In this document: in pieces, positions 1 to 12,339 of the stretch
How positions within the stretch are numbered: position 1 is the stretch's first letter
Layout of the letters: every line of letters starts with the position of its first letter
NCBI RefSeq assembly: GCF_000801105.2
Contig: NC_079514.1
Span: 24,282,293-24,346,292 of the forward strand
Length of the DNA stretch: 64,000 nt
Source: Raphanus sativus
Taxonomy: Eukaryota; Streptophyta; Magnoliopsida; Brassicales; Brassicaceae
Direction: 5' to 3'
Made by a program: the position numbers and the translations under genes
Notes under the pieces: generated by a model
Database searches by the model: none
Seen by the model: the letters and a program-made list of their open reading frames with translations, nothing else
What the model was told of the DNA's origin: nothing

Positions 1-505
1 ATAATAATTTTATGTAGCATCATGGCAACTGTGTTATAATAGGGGGTTAGAGGTCACGAGTTGAAACTGTCTTGCCTCAAATCATATATAGTTTTGCTAA
101 CATGTTTTCTAGCGGCTCATATTTTCTTCTGAGCTTCTGACCGTTAGATTCACCGGACAGGTACTCTCTGGTACAACAATTTTAGTTTCAACATTTATAA
201 GATTTTTATGTGATTGGGATGTGATCCAGATATTTCTTTAATTGGTTGGATCACTTCCTTGTCCCAAATGCAAAACAAAAGAAAAACATCAAAGGGTTTG
301 TGATGCATTAGTATAAACTGACCCACACACATGCTTTTGCACCATTACCCTTAAACTGTCTCATAAGTTTGGGCACACACAGATACTTTTGGTGATGCAT
401 TTCGTTGAAAATTTGAAATAATTCGAGATCATCTCTGTGTTTTTCCCATAGTTACAAAAGATGGGTGTAAAAGGTAAGATAAAATGTAGTTTCATAAGTA
501 TTTAT
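1..505. other. AT-rich intergenic DNA
   Basis: No exon-like open frame, RNA gene or TE terminus was recognised. The segment ends in the left target-site copy of the hAT-type MITE at 506. Confidence 0.5.
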
Positions 506-1086
506 TAAGAATGGACATGGATCAGATATCCAGAATCTTTAGAATATTTGTCATCCGTTCAGTTTTTAATTGATAATCATTTTTTTTTATTTAATTCAAT
601 CCGTAACTTTCCGAATATTCGGTGTTTCAGATATCTGGAAAATTAGTATTATTACCGGATATTACATTCAATAAGTAAAAAATAATAAACTAATAATTAT
701 TACATTTAATTTTTTAAAACATAAAAATATTTAGAATGAAATCTTTAGTATAAAATAATAGTATTTATTACAATTTAAAAAAAAACTATATACTTTATTT
801 TTAATAATAAAATATTAATTTAGTGAATAAAAAATGTTGGAACTTATATTGAGATATAAAAATATATAATTTAGATGTATAATTTTATCTACATGTATAT
901 ATATAATGGACTGGATCGGATATCCTTTTTTAAAATATAAGTATTTGTGATTTGTTTCGTCTTCAATAGATATTCAATTTTACTATTTTCTTTGATTCGT
1001 AAAGTTACTGATATACGGTTTTCTGATCGAATTGAAATGAATATTGGATTAGACCAAATTTTGGATATTTTTTCAGTGCATCCCTA
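506..1086. mobile_element. Non-autonomous hAT-type MITE, 581 bp
   Basis: The element is bracketed by a perfect 8-bp duplication GTATTTAT (498-505 and 1087-1094), the length typical of hAT insertions. The termini begin TAAGAATGGAC and, read inward from the right end, TAGGGATGCAC, which agree at 8 of 11 positions. A GGATC(A/G)GATATCC motif recurs near both ends (about 520 and 912), as expected for subterminal repeats. The interior is AT-rich without coding capacity. The class is inferred from TSD length and the TIR form. Confidence 0.75.
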
Positions 1087-1094
1087 GTATTTAT

Positions 1095-2733
1095 GAGTGT
1101 GAAAGAAAAAGTGGATCTATGCGTATGGAGATAAAATATGTGGTCTCTACCATATTTGACTTTACATTCTTTGGACACACAAAATGGTCCAGTGGTTTTT
1201 TCCTCTTATTTTACATGTTTCTTGGGAGTATATAGATACATAGAGATTACACATTCCCTTTGTCTTCCATCTCTTCAAGTTTTAGCGCTAGAGATTAACA
1301 TAACAGTATCAAATGAATCTAGGTCGACTCAGAAACGGTCCTGAGATTCACATATTCACTTAAGGTCCCAGTTGAAAAGGCAAAAAATGGCTGGTTTTGT
1401 ATATTTTTCAGAAATATTGGCTGCTTTTAAAGGTTTAATTTTTCTGTAAAATTGGAGGCTGCAAGCTGATACTTGCTTGCTTAAGAACGCCTCTGGGTCG
1501 ACTTGCTTGAGAGTAGATTTGATTATTGGAACACCAAATCTCACTGAGAACAAGGGGTTTTGTTGGATGAACTGTTATTTGGATGAAATATTTATCCTTG
1601 TCTTGATTATCAGTTAGAAGTGTCTTAAGTCTTCATTTACTTTTGGTTAGGAATAGTTATTTTGGAGTTGGAGTTTAGTTGGCATATTGAACTTTCATAA
1701 GTAACTTACCATGTGATCAAAACTAGAACCATCCAAAATAGTGTCGGCTCTGAGCATGTGCTCAAGAATGCACTTGTATTGGATTCTTTCCTCTTACATT
1801 TTTACATAATTAATAAATTGGGATCTCAATTTGTTAAATCATTCATATTTTAGGGTCTTATTTTAAAATTTATAATAGTATTACTGCAATTTAGAAGAAA
1901 AATAATTATCCTACCAAAATGCACATGTATACCATAGGCCGGACCTGATCCAAAACAAGGGAAGGGACCCATAAGTGAATCTTTATCAGTTCAAGAAAAT
2001 TATATGACTTTGTATAAACATCAAATTCTTGTTTTGATGAACCTTATTTTATTTGTCCAACACGAATAGGGTTCAGATCTTGTCTTCTAAAAGAAACTAT
2101 GTGGATATCAAATTCTTTGATATGGAAACTAATATTGTGACGGATTATATCGATTTGCAGTTAGGTGTGTACTGAAAAGGAGTCTGGTGTTAATGCCAGG
2201 AGACAATGTACCTACATTCATTGCCTACCATGAACCCGTATCCACACCTGCAGACAGAAATCGAACACTCTGAATTCATGAATGTTAACAATTTGAGAAT
2301 TGAATTTTTTCAATTCTTTACATTTTTCTGCGATTATTGCAGCTTCATTCTTATTTGACGAGGTTGTTGTGAGTATCTCTTTGTAAATATAACTAGAGGA
2401 ACCAAACTTCAAAAGCTTGACTTAAGTATATATGTATTAAAAAAAATTGCTAGATTTTAAGTTCGTTTGAGTTTCAGAATGCGTACAACAAGAAAATTAG
2501 TTGAAGGGGAGGGAATGAATTCACTGTCGGTGTGAACTTATGTGGGGAGAAATATGTAACTGTTGGCCTGCTCAATTATTAAGCCCTAACCCAATAAGCA
2601 TTATGTTGTTTAAAATAGATAGATGTAACATGTGTTTCTGGTCGTTAGATTCGTCTTATGTTAGAATTCCATCTTAGATCTCTGACATAACCCTTTGTCT
2701 CTAACCTTCATTAACATAATTGTTTTCTTGACA
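1095..2733. other. Intergenic DNA, nothing recognised
   Basis: About 1.6 kb of AT-rich sequence. The short open frames at 1138-1344 (+), 1356-1553 (-) and 2218-2412 (-) lack domain similarity, splice context or codon structure that I can recognise. No TE termini were found. Confidence 0.45.
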
Positions 2734-3739
2734 TCTATTATATTAATTCAGAGTCTTATTTTTATCTACTGATAAAAAATTGTTACTTAAATTTTAAATG
2801 GTCATATGTAATAATATTTAAAGCATTATAACATATTATAACATGTAACAGTATTTCTGTTCTGAAAAAAAACACATAATAGTAATCAAAGATTACAAAA
2901 TATTTGCAAAACTATACAAAATCTTCACGTTTGAATTTAAACTATATGCCTTTGACATACATTTGTTTGAATTGAGCATATAATGTTTTATAATTTTACT
3001 TACACAAATTAATATACCTTTCATAATAAAACTTTTAATAGCTTTAATGTATATGCACTATAAATAATTTTAATGCAAAATTTAACATCGATTGAAACAT
3101 ATTCATACTGACTCTGTGAACCGATCAGGTAACTTTGCATTCATGTGAACGACAAAAGTCAGCTGATTTTTTTGCACTGCGTGCTAATCTATCCGCCGTA
3201 GAGTTTTACGTCTGAGGTATATGAATGATCTCCGAATTGATGAAATTTCGTTGCAGGATCTTAATATCTTCTAAATAATTGCAAATTTTAACATTTTCTA
3301 ACTATATTTTAACACTATATTAGTATCATCAATTTAATTATTTTAAAATAATTTAATTATTTAAAATTATAATTCTTTTATATTTAATTTTAGATTTATT
3401 AATAAATTGTGACAGTAAAATCATTTGTATGAAACTAAACTGTTTGTAATAAGTCTGAACAATATAAATCAATAATATGACACAACATATAACATCAATA
3501 TTAGATAAAACAAAATAATTTATTATACTATATTAAAAATTATTTTCCAAATATACAAATATCTAAAGTTGTTGTCAATAAAAATGACTAGACAAAACTT
3601 AAAGTAGAAAAAACAACTCGAGCTAATTAAACATTTTATTAATTAAATTAATATAACACAGAAAATATATTTTATTTGTTTGTAAATGAAATAAAAATAA
3701 GAAATATAAACCGCGTTTTAACGCGTGTTAATATGCTAG
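2734..3739 (+). mobile_element. Non-autonomous Helitron, about 1.0 kb
   Basis: The 5' end reads TCTATTATATTAATTC directly after an A. The 3' end is CTAG (3736-3739) directly before a T, as in rolling-circle insertion between A and T. Ten bases upstream of CTAG is a hairpin with 6-bp arms CGCGTT/AACGCG (3712-3717 and 3720-3725) and a 2-nt loop. There is no Rep/helicase or RPA coding sequence, so it would depend on another element for movement. There is no target-site duplication, as expected for Helitrons. Confidence 0.72.
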
Positions 3740-4040
3740 TTCTATTATTAAATTCAGATCCTTTGTAAGTTCCAAACTGGTGTGTCAGCTATACTGATTT
3801 CATGATTATATTTTTATAGAACGAGACTATCATCTGCTTTTACACAGGTTTATATTTTGTCAAAATGTTTTTCTTAGAGCCAAGTATCATCTATAACTAA
3901 TATAATTGTTGTCTGGAAGCTAAAGAATGTTGACAAAAAATGTAAAGGTCCATGATATTATATAAGGGAGATTAACCATCTTTGTGGTATTATAGATCTA
4001 AAACCATGTTATGCATGTGACTAGAAAATATATAGATAGT
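3740..4040. other. Intergenic DNA, nothing recognised
   Basis: Short AT-rich stretch between the Helitron and the probable MITE. No feature seen. Confidence 0.4.
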
Positions 4041-4467
4041 ATTTTCCCTCTTTTTCATAATAAGTGTTATAATATTTTTTTTACACAAAAATGACATTTT
4101 ATAATGCAAATTATATTTACTTTCAACTGGAAATTAATAGCGAACTGTATTGATTTTATAAATAATTTTATTTATTCCAAATACTATTGGTTAGAGGTAT
4201 AATTAATAACAGTTTACATATAGAATAATTGCACTCTCTACACACCAAACTCACCCTATTTGCATTCCACACACTAAATCCCTCCAATTTTCTTCCCCCC
4301 ATCACTACCATTCCCCCCCCCCTTCTATGGCAAATCTTTAATATCCAACTTTTTTTAGGATTTTGAGCAAATTCACTCTTACATATATTTCTGTCATTTT
4401 TTCTGTCATTTTCTTAATTTATGTAAAAAATGTTTAAATGACACTTATATAAAAACGAATGGATATA
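4041..4467. mobile_element. Probable degenerate Stowaway-like MITE
   Basis: The left end reads CCCTCTTTTTCATAATAAGT and the right end, reverse complemented, reads CCATTCGTTTTTATATAAGT. Both resemble the common Brassicaceae MITE terminus of the CCCTCCGTTTCATAA type. The interior contains a C-run (about 4314-4322) and looks rearranged. The flanking TA duplication is not clear, so boundaries are approximate. Confidence 0.4.
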
Positions 4468-4910
4468 TTTTTTTTATCTTTACGCATTTCTTTAGCGACT
4501 TCTAAACTATTTTGAAAATTATTTTCAACTAATCAAATTTATTGTATAAATAGGTTTTTCTTTCCTGGTCTAACATCTAAAGTACCTTTTTATTAACGTA
4601 AATATATCAAGATTCAAGAAATTGAAATTTGCATGGGGGGTTATTCATCAATCATCATTACAATTGAATTTTATAAATTAAAGCTACTTTGGGGTTTGAC
4701 CAAAAAAAAAAAAAAAGCTACTTTGGGGTAGTTGGTATTATTTTTACACTCATATCAATTTATCAACTGTCCCAAGATATCAACAATAAATACTCTGCGA
4801 AGCCTCTCACTTCCTAATCATCTTCTCTCTTGCTGTCACCCAAAAGAGTAATACTACTCTCTTTCTCCGATCAAACAACATCATCGTCTCTCTCCCTCTT
4901 TCTATCTCAC
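4468..4910 (+). promoter_or_regulatory. Upstream region and leader of the MGCC gene
   Basis: The last 110 bases before the start at 4911 are CT-rich, typical of a plant 5' leader. A weak TATA-like AATAAATA lies near 4785-4792. A 13-bp direct repeat AGCTACTTTGGGG flanks an A-tract around 4702-4716. An upstream in-frame ATG at 4830 would add 27 Ser/Leu-rich residues. I treat it as leader because the conserved MGCC start lies downstream. Confidence 0.35.
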
Positions 4911-5630
4911 ATGGGTTGCTGCGTTAGCTCCGGTACCGCTGATCGGACCAACGAGAACGTGTCCGACAACAAGAACACAGACATTGTCGAAGAAGAAACG
5001 GTCGTCAAAGAAGTCTTGTCGGAGACAACATTTCACAATAGTTCCCCTAATGTCCAAAACTCAGCCATGGATGATCCGTTGGACAGGAAGATCCAGGGAA
5101 CAGAGGAAGAAAAATTCAAAGTTGATCCGGACTTGTGTATGAACCGACCCGTTTCGATTGACCCGGAAGAAGGATCGGAGGTTTCGGAGATATGTGTTTC
5201 TTCAATGAATGTGATGAATGGGTACGGTGAGGAAGAAGAGAAGCAGACGAAATCTCAGAGATCTCCGGCAAAAACTCGGACACGGGTCACGGGTAATAAT
5301 TATCCGACCCGAAGAACCGATCAATCTCCTCGTAAGAGAAACAACGGAGCGTGTAATACTGGAGCGAGAGTCGGGTCGGGTATGAGAGACCCGGGTGAGA
5401 GATCCGGAAGAAGGTCGAGATCGCCGGCGACAAATAGATCCGTGATGGATTCGAATCAGAGTCGGGTGGGTGTGGCAAGGACTCGGAAGAATAGTCAGTC
5501 TCCGGGACGCTTTAGGTTAGATCCGAATAAAAACACGTCGGATCAGCAACAATCTCAAAACTACGGTTATACCACTGAAGAACTGTTAGATAACCCTCTT
5601 GTTTCATTAGAGTGTTTCATATTTCTCTGA
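4911..5630 (+). CDS. Uncharacterised MGCC-type (N-myristoylation/palmitoylation) Ser/Arg-rich protein, 239 aa
   Basis: This is a single-exon frame of 239 codons starting at ATG 4911. That start is preferred over the in-frame ATG at 4830 because it gives MGCC: Gly2 is a consensus N-myristoylation site and Cys3/Cys4 are likely palmitoylation sites, predicting membrane attachment of a soluble protein. Residues 20-115 are acidic. Residues 115-205 are basic and rich in Ser/Arg, with four SP sites (RSPAK near 118, QSPRK near 139, RSPA near 170, QSPG near 197) that look like proline-directed phosphosites. The C-terminus NPLVSLECFIFL (228-239) is a motif I recognise from plant homologues of this unnamed family, so the protein looks complete. 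There is no catalytic domain, and function is unknown. The TGA is followed within 125 bp by the copia LTR, so the native 3'UTR may be truncated or replaced. Confidence 0.82.
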   Translation: MGCCVSSGTADRTNENVSDNKNTDIVEEETVVKEVLSETTFHNSSPNVQNSAMDDPLDRKIQGTEEEKFKVDPDLCMNRPVSIDPEEGSEVSEICVSSMNVMNGYGEEEEKQTKSQRSPAKTRTRVTGNNYPTRRTDQSPRKRNNGACNTGARVGSGMRDPGERSGRRSRSPATNRSVMDSNQSRVGVARTRKNSQSPGRFRLDPNKNTSDQQQSQNYGYTTEELLDNPLVSLECFIFL

Positions 5631-5751
5631 AAAAAATATTCCGAGAAAGACGTCTCTCATTTTTTTAAAAAAGCTGGATATTCGTAATGCCACTTACCTT
5701 ACCCCTGTATTTCATTTTTTTGATAATCGAACTTATTATAGAATTAAAAAG

Positions 5752-6033
5752 TGTTGGGAACCACTTGGTGGTCGACCCATATCTGATTAGACCGAACCGG
5801 ACCAAGCGCAAGAAGACATATCATTAGGTTAGATTAGCCTTTTCCATATTAGTCATGTCATTCCATTTATCTACATGTTTCCATATTACTCTTGTACTTG
5901 GTTTTTCTTTTCCTTGTTGGATAAGGTTTTCTTTATTTTTTATGACGGTTTAACTACTTGTATATATATATATATATATATTACTCATGTTATAAATAAG
6001 AATAACACTTTCTAAATCTCTAGTTTTACAACA
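5752..6033 (+). repeat. 5' LTR of copia element 1 (282 bp)
   Basis: Starts TGTTGGGAACC and ends ACAACA. It contains a (TA)n tract near 5960-5980 that is shorter in the 3' copy. The 3' copy starts TATTCAGAACC and lacks about 30 bp around the TA tract, so the LTRs have diverged by both substitution and deletion, indicating an older insertion than the copia element at 30 kb. Confidence 0.88.
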
Positions 6034-7460
6034 CGTTATCAGTACGAGAGCTCTGATAAACCCTAAGCTAAAAGCCGATTTCAAATCCCTAAACCCTAAC
6101 CCGATTTCTAAACCCTAAAACCCTAATCGATTACTCTCTCTCTCTAAACCCGATTACAAACCCTAAGCTATCTCTCATCCGACTTGTTCATAAGCCGATA
6201 GCAACATCATCCGATCAGCTCATCCCCGACCCGATCAAGCAGCCGATAGCAAACCCGACGATCTCTCTCTCATCCCGATCAGCTCGCGCCCGACAGCTTG
6301 CAACCACAGCACGTTCGCGACTCGTTTGCGACCCGATAGAAGCTGCTCCACGTCCTAACTTCAAACCGATCATCCCTAGTTCTCTCTCTCACGATCCGAC
6401 CATAAGCAAGACGCGACAAGCTCCTGATCCGTTCTGGTCTATCCAGTTCGCAATCCGACTTGTCCCAGCTTTCGGTGGTCCGGTTCTACAAACATCAAAG
6501 TTTAGGTAATTAAAATTCTGAAACCTAAAAGAGAACCCACACTGAAGTTGGTTGATTGATAAAGATCTGAACCATTAAAACTTGAAGAACCCTAATCTAG
6601 GATAATAGAAACCCTAAAATATGGAACTTGGTTTTGGTTAGATTGATTTCCGGTTAAGTTGATAGATCAATGGTTGTTAGGTTGCTAGAAGCATATTATA
6701 TTCCATATTCCATATACCATATTGAGATTATTTTAACAATTAAAATCAAAACCCTAAGTGGTTTTTGAATGTCAAAACCTATGATCTAATGATTATATCG
6801 AAACCCTAAACTATAAAACCCTAATTCTGACCTAATTTTTATAATGGTCTAAAAATTAATTAAAATTCATGTAAACCCCTGATAAATCCCCAAAGTTAGT
6901 TTCCCATAATTAGAATCCGACCTATAGGTTTGGAACTATGTGAAACCTGATTTTTCGGTCTCTGGTCAGAAATTGACCCCTTCAAATAAATTTCAAAAAA
7001 TTAATTAAAATTCACTAAAACTCATGATAAATCCTAACTAAGAAAACCCTATAATCATTTTTCCTAAATCGTTTTTAATCACATAGACATAGTGTAAATG
7101 TTTATACTGAAAATTGTTTTCTAAAAGTATATGATTTCTAAAATTTATTAATGAATGTTTGAAGTGTTTTGAATCACTTAGAAATAATTACTAGAATCTC
7201 ATCCTGAATTTGGTTGATTGAATTAAATTATTTGCTTGAGATTCCTGATTCACAAACACCTAGAAAATTGTTAGGATGGATGTCTTTAGATCATCCAATG
7301 GTCGTGTGACCTTGATTGCATACTGGTGGCTGTGTGGCCTAAGCTCTGGTCGAGTAGTAAATTGTTTTTGGTCGAGAGACTTGTGAAACCGTATCCATTG
7401 ATTGTTTGAATTGGTTGCATGAATTCTAAATCGTGAATTGATTAATGATATGATTTCAGA
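6034..7460 (+). other. Untranslated leader of copia element 1
   Basis: The sequence just after the LTR (CGTTATCAGTACGAGAGC) occupies the primer-binding position and resembles the initiator-Met tRNA complement only loosely. The leader then contains many CCCTAA/AACCCTAA motifs between 6060 and 6180 and around 6540-6820, amid CT-rich sequence. No coding frame is seen before the gag remnant. Confidence 0.6.
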
Positions 7461-8100
7461 TGTCGAATTGAATCTTTGGATTATGCTGCCCTAAATCTCT
7501 CTGGAGATAATTGGTTGGAATGGGCAATGAACACTTCAGTTGTCCTGAAGTCAAGAGGACTCAGTAGGAGTATAATTCAGGGTAATTATGCAACTGAAAG
7601 TGAAATCCGAAGTATATAGGGCCATAACAATTATGCGCCATCATCTCACTGAGGCTCTGAGAAATCAATACCTAAATATTGAGAATCCTCGTGACCTATG
7701 GATAGAATTAAAATCCAGATACACAATGGTGTTATTACCAAAGGTCAGGCATGAATGGATGAGTCTCAGATTCCAGAACTTTGAGTCTGTGAATGATTAT
7801 CATTTGGCTTTGTCCAAAATCGTTTACAAACTGAGACTATGTGGTGAAGTGGTAACAGACGAGGATTTAATGTTCAAGACATACTCGACATTCAATCCAG
7901 GAGATCTGTTGTCACGACATGTTTATATAGAAAGAGGTTTCACCACCTATAATGATATGCTTTCATGCCTATTGACAATTGAGCAGAATAAATTGCTAAA
8001 GAAAAGCAGTGAGATGAGACCTCCTGAAGCAAATAAAGAGGAATCCAAGGTAGCCGTGTCCAAAATAATGGATGGTGTGGCCGGCTTGTCTATTGACTAA
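7461..8100 (+). pseudogene. copia gag remnant (UBN2-type), frameshifted
   Basis: The N-terminal gag part reads in one frame from about 7470, with the copia-typical 'AALNLSGDNWLEW' block, and runs into a TAG near 7616. The rest reads in another frame as the open segment 7588-8100 (170 codons), with the hallmarks of copia gag: 'PRDLWIELKSRY', 'VRHEWMSLRFQNFESVNDYH', and a downstream Leu-rich segment. Gag would form the virus-like particle. One frameshift near 7590-7615 disconnects the halves, and no CCHC knuckle is seen before the stop at 8098-8100. No functional protein is expected. Confidence 0.75.
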
Positions 8101-8519
8101 AAAAATTTAGATTTCGACATTCTGATTTTTGTGTTTTGTTTTGAATCACTTTGTCATTCATAATAGTAGAGTTGCTTAACTTTATTGCTCTAAATTTTTC
8201 TGATCTTACTTAATAATATGAATGTTTTGATTAAATGAAAACGCCAATATGAGCTTATAAACGAGAGTAAAGTCACTCTGCCAAGGCATTATATACACCA
8301 AGAATTCATGTCCCATTGAGTTATAATAAATATGGTTTCCAAATAGAAACAATGGGCAAAGGAAACAAAAGGTTCCTTCAGATTTAAGAAAAAAATCGTC
8401 TAAGGCTTTATAAGAAAGTGGTCAAGACTATACCTGCATACTCTACTGATTAAGACTATGCCAACGATCAGTATGATAAGAGGCAAGAGCCATGGTAACC
8501 AGAATTATATACCCCACAG

Positions 8520-11126
8520 AATTATACACTTTATGGCATGACTGGATTAGCCATCCTAGTCTAAACGTGATGCAAAGATAAAAAGGCACAAAGAGTTATC
8601 CCATAGAATCTCACGTTGTGTAACATGTACACAGAGGAAACTCATTAGGCTATAATGTCCCAAGCCTCTAAAGATTATAGTATGATCATGAGGGGGAGTG
8701 AGAACAAAACCCGTGGTACATGACCATACTATAAACATGGATATCACAGCTTGGCTGTACAGGCCATTACCTATAAGGTTCAGACTCTAAAGTCTATAAG
8801 CTTGGGGACATAACGAAATTTACATGTATATAATATTAAATATGCATCAGGCCATATAAATGAGCATAGATATTCCCATCTCATATTGAATAGGGTCATG
8901 AGCCAGACATATACCATCTTAAGAGATTTTGAAAAAACCACCACAGATATATGTGCCGTCTAAGATGGAACCTCAAAAGAGGATGGGAATATATGTTGGA
9001 TATGAATACGTCTTTCTCCCACGATTTTTGAGAAACCTTGAACCAAATATGGGTGATCAGATTAAGGCCAGGTTCATGGATTGCATGACTAATGAATCCG
9101 ATTATCCAACATCAGGGGGAGAAAAAATAACCTGGTAAAAGTGTAAAGAGAAATAGACTGGTATTAACCATCTTTATCTTGGCAAGATCCTCGGACTAAA
9201 GAATATGATTTAAGACGTCCAATAAAGGAAAATTATATACAAAGCTAGCTAATTGAATGCCAGACAGATTAGACCCGAAAAGAAAAGAAAAACCAGCTTG
9301 CACCACAAAATTAATGTGCAAGAAAGAGACATAGCTAGTCAAGTTGCTACAGAGTGTATACAAGATAAACCAATGAGTTCCACAAAAATAAGAATCCTCG
9401 GAAAGAAAGAAAAGAAAAAGGTGCACATAATGATAAAGACATAGAGATAAGGCTGGCCAGCTGAACATCTAAGGTACAAGATCATGTAGCTTGGGACGCC
9501 AAGCTGCCAGATAATAAAGGTCCTAGATAAAGAAATCTCAAATCGATTAGATCATGTATGGAACACAATGGAACCACATAAGAGTGTCGACACATAGATG
9601 ATATAATGCGCAAGATAAGTAGCACTTGAATTTAAAGATATAAACGAGGATCAGAACCCACGTGGATACAAGAATGCATTCATAGATCAATTTCAAATAA
9701 GATGGAAACGTGGGGTTAAGGAAGAGTGGCGTATTGGCGCCATCAGTTGACATAAACCAGTGGGTAAATAGGTCTTGTGAGGAAAAGAAAATCGTGAGAG
9801 TATAGCTTGTTGCACAATGATACTCACAGAGACCATGGAATAGATTATAAGGAGATATACTCCTATGTGGTAGGTGCTACTACATAAACTCGAAATTGAT
9901 AAGGTCTGGACACATAAGAAAAAAATAATGATGTAGTAAGCAGTATATTGATCACTGGATAAAGGTAATGAAGGTACCAGAAAGGTGAGAAAAGAAGTTC
10001 TCAAAGAACAACGTTGTTCCTAAGCTGTTTATGGACTGAAGCAAAAGCAGCTGCATATAATATGATAGACTAAGTAATACTTAGTAAAGGAGTTCTATAA
10101 GAACAATTCAAATCAGTCCATATATTCTTACAAAAGAAATTCCTTGTGTTTATAATAAACCAGCTAAAAGAGGTCAATTGGTTTCAATGATACAAGTTAT
10201 CGATTGATTCTTAGAAATACTATATTTCACATATGATGGGACTGCAATAAATTGCGGCATCACGTAAAGATCATAGACATACAAGAGACAAGTTGTGTGT
10301 ATACATTGAGATCCATGATCCAACGGATTAAGATTGGAATGTGAGATGGTCATAGGAAAATGGATCCATCAGATTCATACCAATTCGGACCCAGTATACA
10401 TGGTAGAGACTTGGCATGAAGAGAGAGTCCCACCAGGGTTCGAGTAACATATTGGTACCCGATTGAGAAGGAAGAATTCATACTCCTCTCAGCTACACGA
10501 GAATTTGTTTCGTGAGAGTTAGTTGCCTAACTAATACAGCATCAATTTGTCTGCTATGCCAGATCCTTGTCTAAGAGATCTGATGATCAATGTCGGGATG
10601 GTCCATCCAGAGAGATGTGCTAAATAAAATCGTGGTATGGCCATGCATATCAGTGCACATAGTTTAAAGAATAGCTGATGATAAAGAAGGTCTTAAGGAA
10701 CCAATAGTAATCAGCATGCCATCCATGTTGTTGCAGCAAACATCGGACTGCAATATAATAGCCATTCATGGCAAGTTATGAGCACATACATAATAAGGTA
10801 AATGACCTGACATATATGTTTCGGTACGTGGTGTAGCCCACGACAAAGAAGATTCATAAGGAGTTTTGGTCAAAGGCCATAAGCTTATTGAATCAGAATG
10901 TGTAATTATGGACCAAAAAGAAGCACATACTGTCCAAGACTACTCCCACGAAATTCCAAGACAAGGGAGATCCAAGTACTCCAAGTTCACTCGAGCAACA
11001 TTCAGAAGATCTATTTATCAAGTGATGCATTCATCAGGGGGAGTAATGTGTGTTGTACTCTTTTTTCTAATCCAAGGTTTTGTTCCACTGGGTTTTCCTG
11101 AAAAGGTTTTAATGAGGCAATATTAA
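8520..11126 (+). pseudogene. copia pol remnants (integrase, RT, RNase H), heavily decayed
   Basis: Only islands can be read. WHDWISHPSLNVM near 8535-8575 matches the GAG-pre-integrase HRLGHP block. MGIYVGYE near 8980-9005 is the integrase C-terminal block. LYGLKQ-like sequence near 10025-10045 matches RT. The frame 10866-11126 ends with the Thr/Arg-rich tail and the conserved 'GFVPLGFP' segment that precedes copia 3' LTRs. Long minus-strand open frames in this stretch (for example 9196-9468 and 9693-10004) are antisense to these remnants and carry no domain. Confidence 0.62.
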
Positions 11127-11168
11127 GCATGTTACAAAATCTGATCAGAAGTGTCGGCCAAGGGGAAG

Positions 11169-11416
11169 TATTCAGAACCACTTGGTGGTCGACCCATATC
11201 CGCTTAGACCGAACCGTACCAGGCGCATGAAGACATACCAGTCGGCTAGATTAGCCTTTTCCATATTAGTCATGTCTTTCCATTTTTCTACATATTTCCA
11301 TATTACTCTTGTACTTGGTTTTCCTTTTCTTTGTTGGACGGTCTAACTACTTGTATATATACATTACTCATGATATAAATAAGAATAACACTTCCTAAAT
11401 CTCTAGTTTCACAACA
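11169..11416 (+). repeat. 3' LTR of copia element 1 (248 bp)
   Basis: Preceded by the purine-rich tract AAGGGGAAG (11160-11168). Ends ACAACA at 11416, followed by the target duplicate AAAAG. Shorter than the 5' LTR because of a deletion around the TA tract. Confidence 0.86.
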
Positions 11417-11429
11417 AAAAGAACAATTT

Positions 11430-11560
11430 TACAACTTTGGCCAACTGAGGAAAACACCTAAGTTCGTTTCACAGCTAGAAGCACTACAAATCATATCAAG
11501 GATCTTAATAGCGAATTATTTTAGATTAAGATCCATAACAAGATCACCATTTCTATATTA
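11430..11560 (-). pseudogene. hAT transposase C-terminal (dimerisation) fragment, copy A
   Basis: On the minus strand the stretch around 11455-11515 encodes a variant of the hAT C-terminal block (Leu-Ala-Ile-Lys-Ile-Leu...Cys-Ser...Cys-Glu), parallel to the better preserved LAVRILNMTCSATGCER at 12765-12820. The nucleotide sequence of 11455-11610 resembles 12760-12890 and is in the same orientation, so this is a second partial copy. No continuous frame is present. Confidence 0.6.
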
Positions 11561-12339
11561 AAATAAAAATATTTTTACATATTCTATAATAAATATTGTT
11601 AGTATTTTCTGTACTAACAATATCTTCCGTCAATTCCTCTATTAAAAGTATTTTCTTAGCAAAAGAGCTGGGCTACAATAAATTTCTACATATTCTATTT
11701 GGGAGAAAAGAGAACAAGAAAACTTGTACTGCAGTTAAGAACACATATGCAAATGAGGTGCTTCAGTTGGTGCACAACTTAAAATATGTAACTTCGGCAT
11801 TATAATAAGTTATGCTCCTCTATACAGAACCTCATACAGATGTTGTCCCTCAAGCTCTTAGCAAATTCTAAAGACAAATGGGTGTGTAATATGTTAAACA
11901 TGTGATGACGCAACATGAGACTCTTGGGAGGCATAGTTGGAAACACAAGGAATATGACCGACAAAACTCTTTTCATAAAATCTCGCTGCTATTCTTCGTC
12001 ATTTCTCGTCTCTGTTCAGTAATTGTGATTGATTTTCCATTTTTATAGACTAAATCCTTTGACAGCTCCTAATCACTTGTAGTTTTCTTCTTGCTATCCG
12101 ATTTACAGCCACCATGTCATATTTCCCTAACCAGATAGCAGGAGGAGCATCTACTCTGAATTCGCTTAGATGGCTCAGATCCAGTAGCTTGATCTATATG
12201 ATCTAGAATATGTTATTGATAACTCCGTTAATCCTTCTTTGTTAACTTTGTTGTTTCTGGGATCGAACCACAAGTCAAGCTATCTAATCTTAACACCACC
12301 ATCATTTTTTGCTAGGCAAAAATAAATCGATAACCTTTT

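Larger units (their letters stand above)
5752..11416 (+). mobile_element. Ty1/copia LTR retrotransposon, decayed, TSD AAAAG
   Basis: A 5.7-kb element bounded by related LTRs (5752-6033 and 11169-11416) and a perfect 5-bp duplication AAAAG (5747-5751 and 11417-11421). The LTRs end in ACAACA. The order is leader, gag (copia UBN2-type), GAG-pre-integrase/integrase remnants, RT remnant and a conserved pre-3'LTR segment, all on the plus strand. Pol is saturated with stops and frameshifts and the total length is compatible with internal loss, so the copy cannot move on its own. It lies 121 bp past the stop of the MGCC gene. Confidence 0.88.

Noticed and set aside
4830..4910. 27-residue N-terminal extension of the MGCC protein
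   Set aside because: It would bury the MGCC lipidation signal. The sequence is CT-rich leader-like, and the family is expected to start at MGCC.
9196..10004. Minus-strand open frames of 90 and 103 codons in copia element 1
   Set aside because: They are antisense to decayed pol; composition and hydrophobicity come from the complementary strand.
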